Below are positions 32,875 to 34,545 of a DNA stretch of 34,545 nt, one piece after another; the first letter of the stretch is position 1; each line of letters starts with the position of its first letter. The DNA comes from Kiritimatiellia bacterium (lineage in GTDB: Bacteria; Verrucomicrobiota; Kiritimatiellia; RFP12; UBA1067). A model generated the notes under the pieces. It had not been told where the DNA came from. It saw nothing but the letters and a program-made list of their open reading frames with translations, and ran no database searches. A program made the translations under genes and the position numbers. Location: NCBI GenBank assembly GCA_017450695.1, contig JAFSTA010000261.1:1-34545 (forward strand), given 5' to 3'.

Positions 32875-33781
32875 GTACAGGTTCTTGTTGCCGGTCGGGC
32901 CGACCAGCAGCCGGGCGCCGTTCAGGACGCGCAGGGTCGGGCGCAGGCGCGTGGAGGAGTTGGACTGCCGGCCGTCCGTCGAGCCGATGTTGATGCGGCC
33001 CTCCGCGCGCGTGATGCCGTTGCTGAGGATCAGCTCGCCCGTCGTCTCCTCGCCGTCCGCCGTCCGACCCCTGCCCGATCGCGAGGTTGACGTCCACGCC
33101 GGAGAGGACGTTCGTGACGGTCGCGTCGTAGGGCGTGTCGATCACCACCGTGCCGTCGGAGATGGTGAACGGCGCGTAGCCCTTCGTGGGCGCGCGGTCG
33201 GGCGAGAAGTCCGTGTAGCCGCCGTAGATGCCGTTTCCGAACGACGTCGTGCAGCCGCCGAGGGTGAACGGCTTGGTGAAGGTGAGTGTTCCCTTGCCGT
33301 CCTTGATGAAGCAGCCGGTCGGCTGCTGGACGTCGCCGGCCATGACGAGGTCGTTGTCGATCTGCCACACGACGGCGGCGGTATCGACGGCGGGTTGGAG
33401 GGTGACGGCCGCCGTCCAGGCACCGCCCGTCGGACCGGCGTAGCGGAGCGTGCCGCCCGTCTGCGTGAACGGCCCCGCGCCCAGCTCATGCGGCCCGCCC
33501 AGCTTCGCGGGCTTGGAGACCACGAGCGTCCCCGAACCGAGCGTCGTGCCACCGGTATGGTCGTTGTAGGGGTTGAGGCGCACGGTTCCGCCCGTCGCGC
33601 CCGTGTTCACCGCAAGCGTGTCGCCCCCTGTCACGAGCGTCTGCGCGTTTGTCTCGGAACCCGCCGGCGGATTCACCGTCACCGTCTCCGCCACCGCGCT
33701 CACGCCGGAACACAGTAAAACCAAAGCCAAATCGCGAAGCGAAAACCGCAGGGAAACCAAACCGTCACAAGTCTGTCGCAT
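32480..33781 (-). CDS. Giant autotransporter-repeat protein, 5' part with signal peptide (frameshifted)
   Basis: The start is ATG 33781, with GGAG 6 bp upstream; in-frame ATGs at 33793 and 33823 lack a ribosome site. Residues 1-32 end in a hydrophobic LALVLLCSGVSAVA signal peptide. Autotransporter-type strand repeats follow (GGTTLGSGTLVVSKPAKLGG, FTQTGGTLRYAG, FIKDGKGTLTF). After NLAIGQG, at about residue 238, this frame turns into Arg/Pro/His-rich nonsense until its stop at 32480. The sensible sequence (GRTADGEETTGELILSNG) continues in the next frame. The true coding part is therefore about 33781-33068, joined to the 27730-32874 gene. Either the gene is broken or one G is extra in the assembly. 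Confidence 0.75.
   Translation of the reverse strand: MRQTCDGLVSLRFSLRDLALVLLCSGVSAVAETVTVNPPAGSETNAQTLVTGGDTLAVNTGATGGTVRLNPYNDHTGGTTLGSGTLVVSKPAKLGGPHELGAGPFTQTGGTLRYAGPTGGAWTAAVTLQPAVDTAAVVWQIDNDLVMAGDVQQPTGCFIKDGKGTLTFTKPFTLGGCTTSFGNGIYGGYTDFSPDRAPTKGYAPFTISDGTVVIDTPYDATVTNVLSGVDVNLAIGQGSDGGRRGDDGRADPQQRHHARGGPHQHRLDGRPAVQLLHAPAPDPARPERRPAAGRPDRQQEPVHGRDVERQHAAVERAASRSRGRRIQRVLQRTLRLLPQGGELHRPHPRRRLPPFKRQSRLLVKQRQRGHRERGGRDRRRLALLRAGGQQQQNRRPEHVRDGRGDVAEPSVHQRRKGQGQRRLRRWHLAPPVL
33066..33073 (-). other. Apparent +1 frameshift site
   Basis: The coding strand reads CAG GGG TCGG here. Removing one G of the GGGG run (33071-33068) gives CAG GGT CGG ACG and joins both reading frames without a gap. 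With that base removed, 33781-27730 is 6051 nt, or 2017 codons including the stop. Confidence 0.75.
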
Positions 33782-33818
33782 AAAACACTCCATTCCACTC
33801 AAAGAAAAGTACGCATTG

Positions 33819-33847
33819 AACATACTAAAATGTCAGAGTTTTGACAA
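33819..33847 (-). promoter_or_regulatory. Candidate promoter of the giant surface protein
   Basis: On the minus strand TTGTCA (33847-33842) is followed after 17 bp by TATGTT (33824-33819), 37 bp before ATG 33781. The -35 box is good and the -10 box moderate. The surrounding 60 bp are A/T-rich compared with the rest of the window. Confidence 0.5.
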
Positions 33848-33910
33848 GGAGAAATTTTCAGCCCCGAAAAAAAAGGGCGCATCTCTGCCATTCACATCTT
33901 TTAAAAAGTA

Positions 33911-34020
33911 ACCACGGAATACACGGAATGAGGTTGGGTGGTTGGGTGGTTCGGTGGTTCCCCCGCGTTCACGAGGGAATGTACATGAGGGTAAGTTTTG
34001 TTTTGCCTCACACAGAGCCG
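33911..34020. other. Intergenic repeat fragments
   Basis: This holds a GGAATACACGGAATGA motif (near 33914) shared with 3142-3164 and 27530, a GGTTGGGTGGTTGGGTGGTTCGGTGG run, and GAGGGTAAGTTTTGTTTTGCCTCAC, part of which recurs near 3231. No gene is supported between 33848 and the end of the window. Confidence 0.55.
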
Positions 34021-34140
34021 CTGATGGCACGGAGAACGGGAAAGAAAAGGCAAGCGACATGCGACACCAGTCCCAGTCGTCTCATTCGTCTCAGATGTCT
34101 CATCTCGCGTATCCCTTCTAGCTGCCGCTTCGCGGCAATG

Positions 34141-34203
34141 TCAACTTAGGGGCGTAGCCCCATTGAGGCCGCAAGACCACTGAGACGACGCAGCCGCCAC
34201 TTA
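34141..34203. repeat. Second copy of the triple-hairpin repeat (inverted)
   Basis: Read on the minus strand this block runs AAGTGGCGG...CAGTGGTCTTGCGGCC...AATGGGGCTACGCCCC-TAAGTTGA, matching 12258-12321 in order, linkers and end. The GGGGC/GCCCC hairpin is fully kept; the first two stems are partly degraded. A GCCGC-TTC-GCGGC hairpin (34122-34136) adjoins it. Confidence 0.7.
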
Positions 34204-34210
34204 TCTGTGG

Positions 34211-34545
34211 GAGCAAACTGACCCGGTTCGACGGCGGGGCGCTGTCGCTACGCAAACGTTCGCGACGGGGCGCGCCCCTCCCAATTCGGGCAACGGGGAC
34301 GTCGCCCCTCCCGTTCTCCGCGCCTCTGCGCGAGCGAACTGACCCGGTTCGACGGCGGGGCGCCGTCGCTACGCAAACGGTCGCGACGGAGCGCGACCCT
34401 CCCAATTCGGGCAACGGGGACGTCGCCCCTCCCGTTCTCCGCGTCTCCGCCCCTAGGCGCGAGCGAACTGACCCGGTTCGACGGCGGGGGCGCCGTCGCT
34501 ACGCAAACGGTCGCGACGGAGCGCGACCCTCCCAATTCGGGCAAC
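34211..34545. repeat. Tandem 121-129 bp repeat array running off the window
   Basis: Units start at 34211, 34332 and 34461; the last is cut by the window end. Each starts GAGCRAACTGACCCGGTTCG and contains GACGGCGGGGCGC, CGTCGCTACGCAAACG, the GTCGCGACGGRGCGCG hairpin core and CCTCCCAATTCGGGCAACG. The second and third units are nearly identical over their shared length. The hairpin core links this array to the 1-378 array and to the single copies elsewhere. Confidence 0.88.

Overview
The window is a GC-rich stretch of a bacterial chromosome. It most resembles a Kiritimatiellae-type member of the Verrucomicrobiota/PVC group. This is an inference from gene content: very large secreted proteins built of LamG and autotransporter-type strand repeats, secreted glycoside hydrolases, a Tat-exported Gfo/Idh/MocA oxidoreductase, a type III secretion chaperone of the CesT class, and intergenic spaces packed with small hairpin repeats. 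No rRNA, phage, transposase or CRISPR array was seen. Both ends of the window lie inside tandem or dispersed repeats.

Layout. 1-548: tandem 80-88 bp repeats, then a candidate promoter. 549-3070 (+): two secreted proteins of unknown function. 3427-6000 (-): a large secreted putative glycoside hydrolase, convergent with them. 6534-12207 (+): a tight housekeeping operon of rpoN (sigma-54), aroA (EPSP synthase), a coiled-coil/NYN nuclease-like protein and rfbB (dTDP-glucose 4,6-dehydratase), behind a good sigma-70 promoter. 12208-12667: a repeat mosaic. 12668-15832 (-): a two-gene unit, CesT-like chaperone followed 9 bp later by an 886-residue protein with a PI3/4K- or HipA-like kinase signature and a polyproline tail. 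This is a candidate type III secretion chaperone-effector pair and the most interesting locus here. 16274-16604 (-): promoter, tRNA-Leu(CAG), tRNA-Glu(CTC), tRNA-Thr(CGT), terminator. 16915-22225 (+): a 1272-residue secreted LamG protein and a Tat-type oxidoreductase. 22390-27437 (-): an operon of secreted GH2 beta-galactosidase, pdxJ and an L,D-transpeptidase-like LysM protein. 27730-33781 (-): a giant autotransporter-repeat protein of about 2016 residues, split by an apparent +1 frameshift near 33068. 33782-34545: promoter, then dispersed and tandem repeats.

How it fits together. The organism appears to degrade glycans outside the cytoplasm (GH2, the GH-like protein, LamG binding modules, the sugar oxidoreductase) and to decorate its surface with huge beta-helical proteins. 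Two of these end in a similar short peptide (GTI-[IL]-x-[IV]-R) with no C-terminal beta-barrel, which hints at a sorting signal. The chaperone-effector pair suggests a contact-dependent secretion system encoded elsewhere in the genome. Other oddities are an EPSP synthase with Ala at the glyphosate-determining Gly position, a YkuD protein whose catalytic Cys/His motif is replaced, and an intergenic repeat family with a compensatory base-pair change in its stem.
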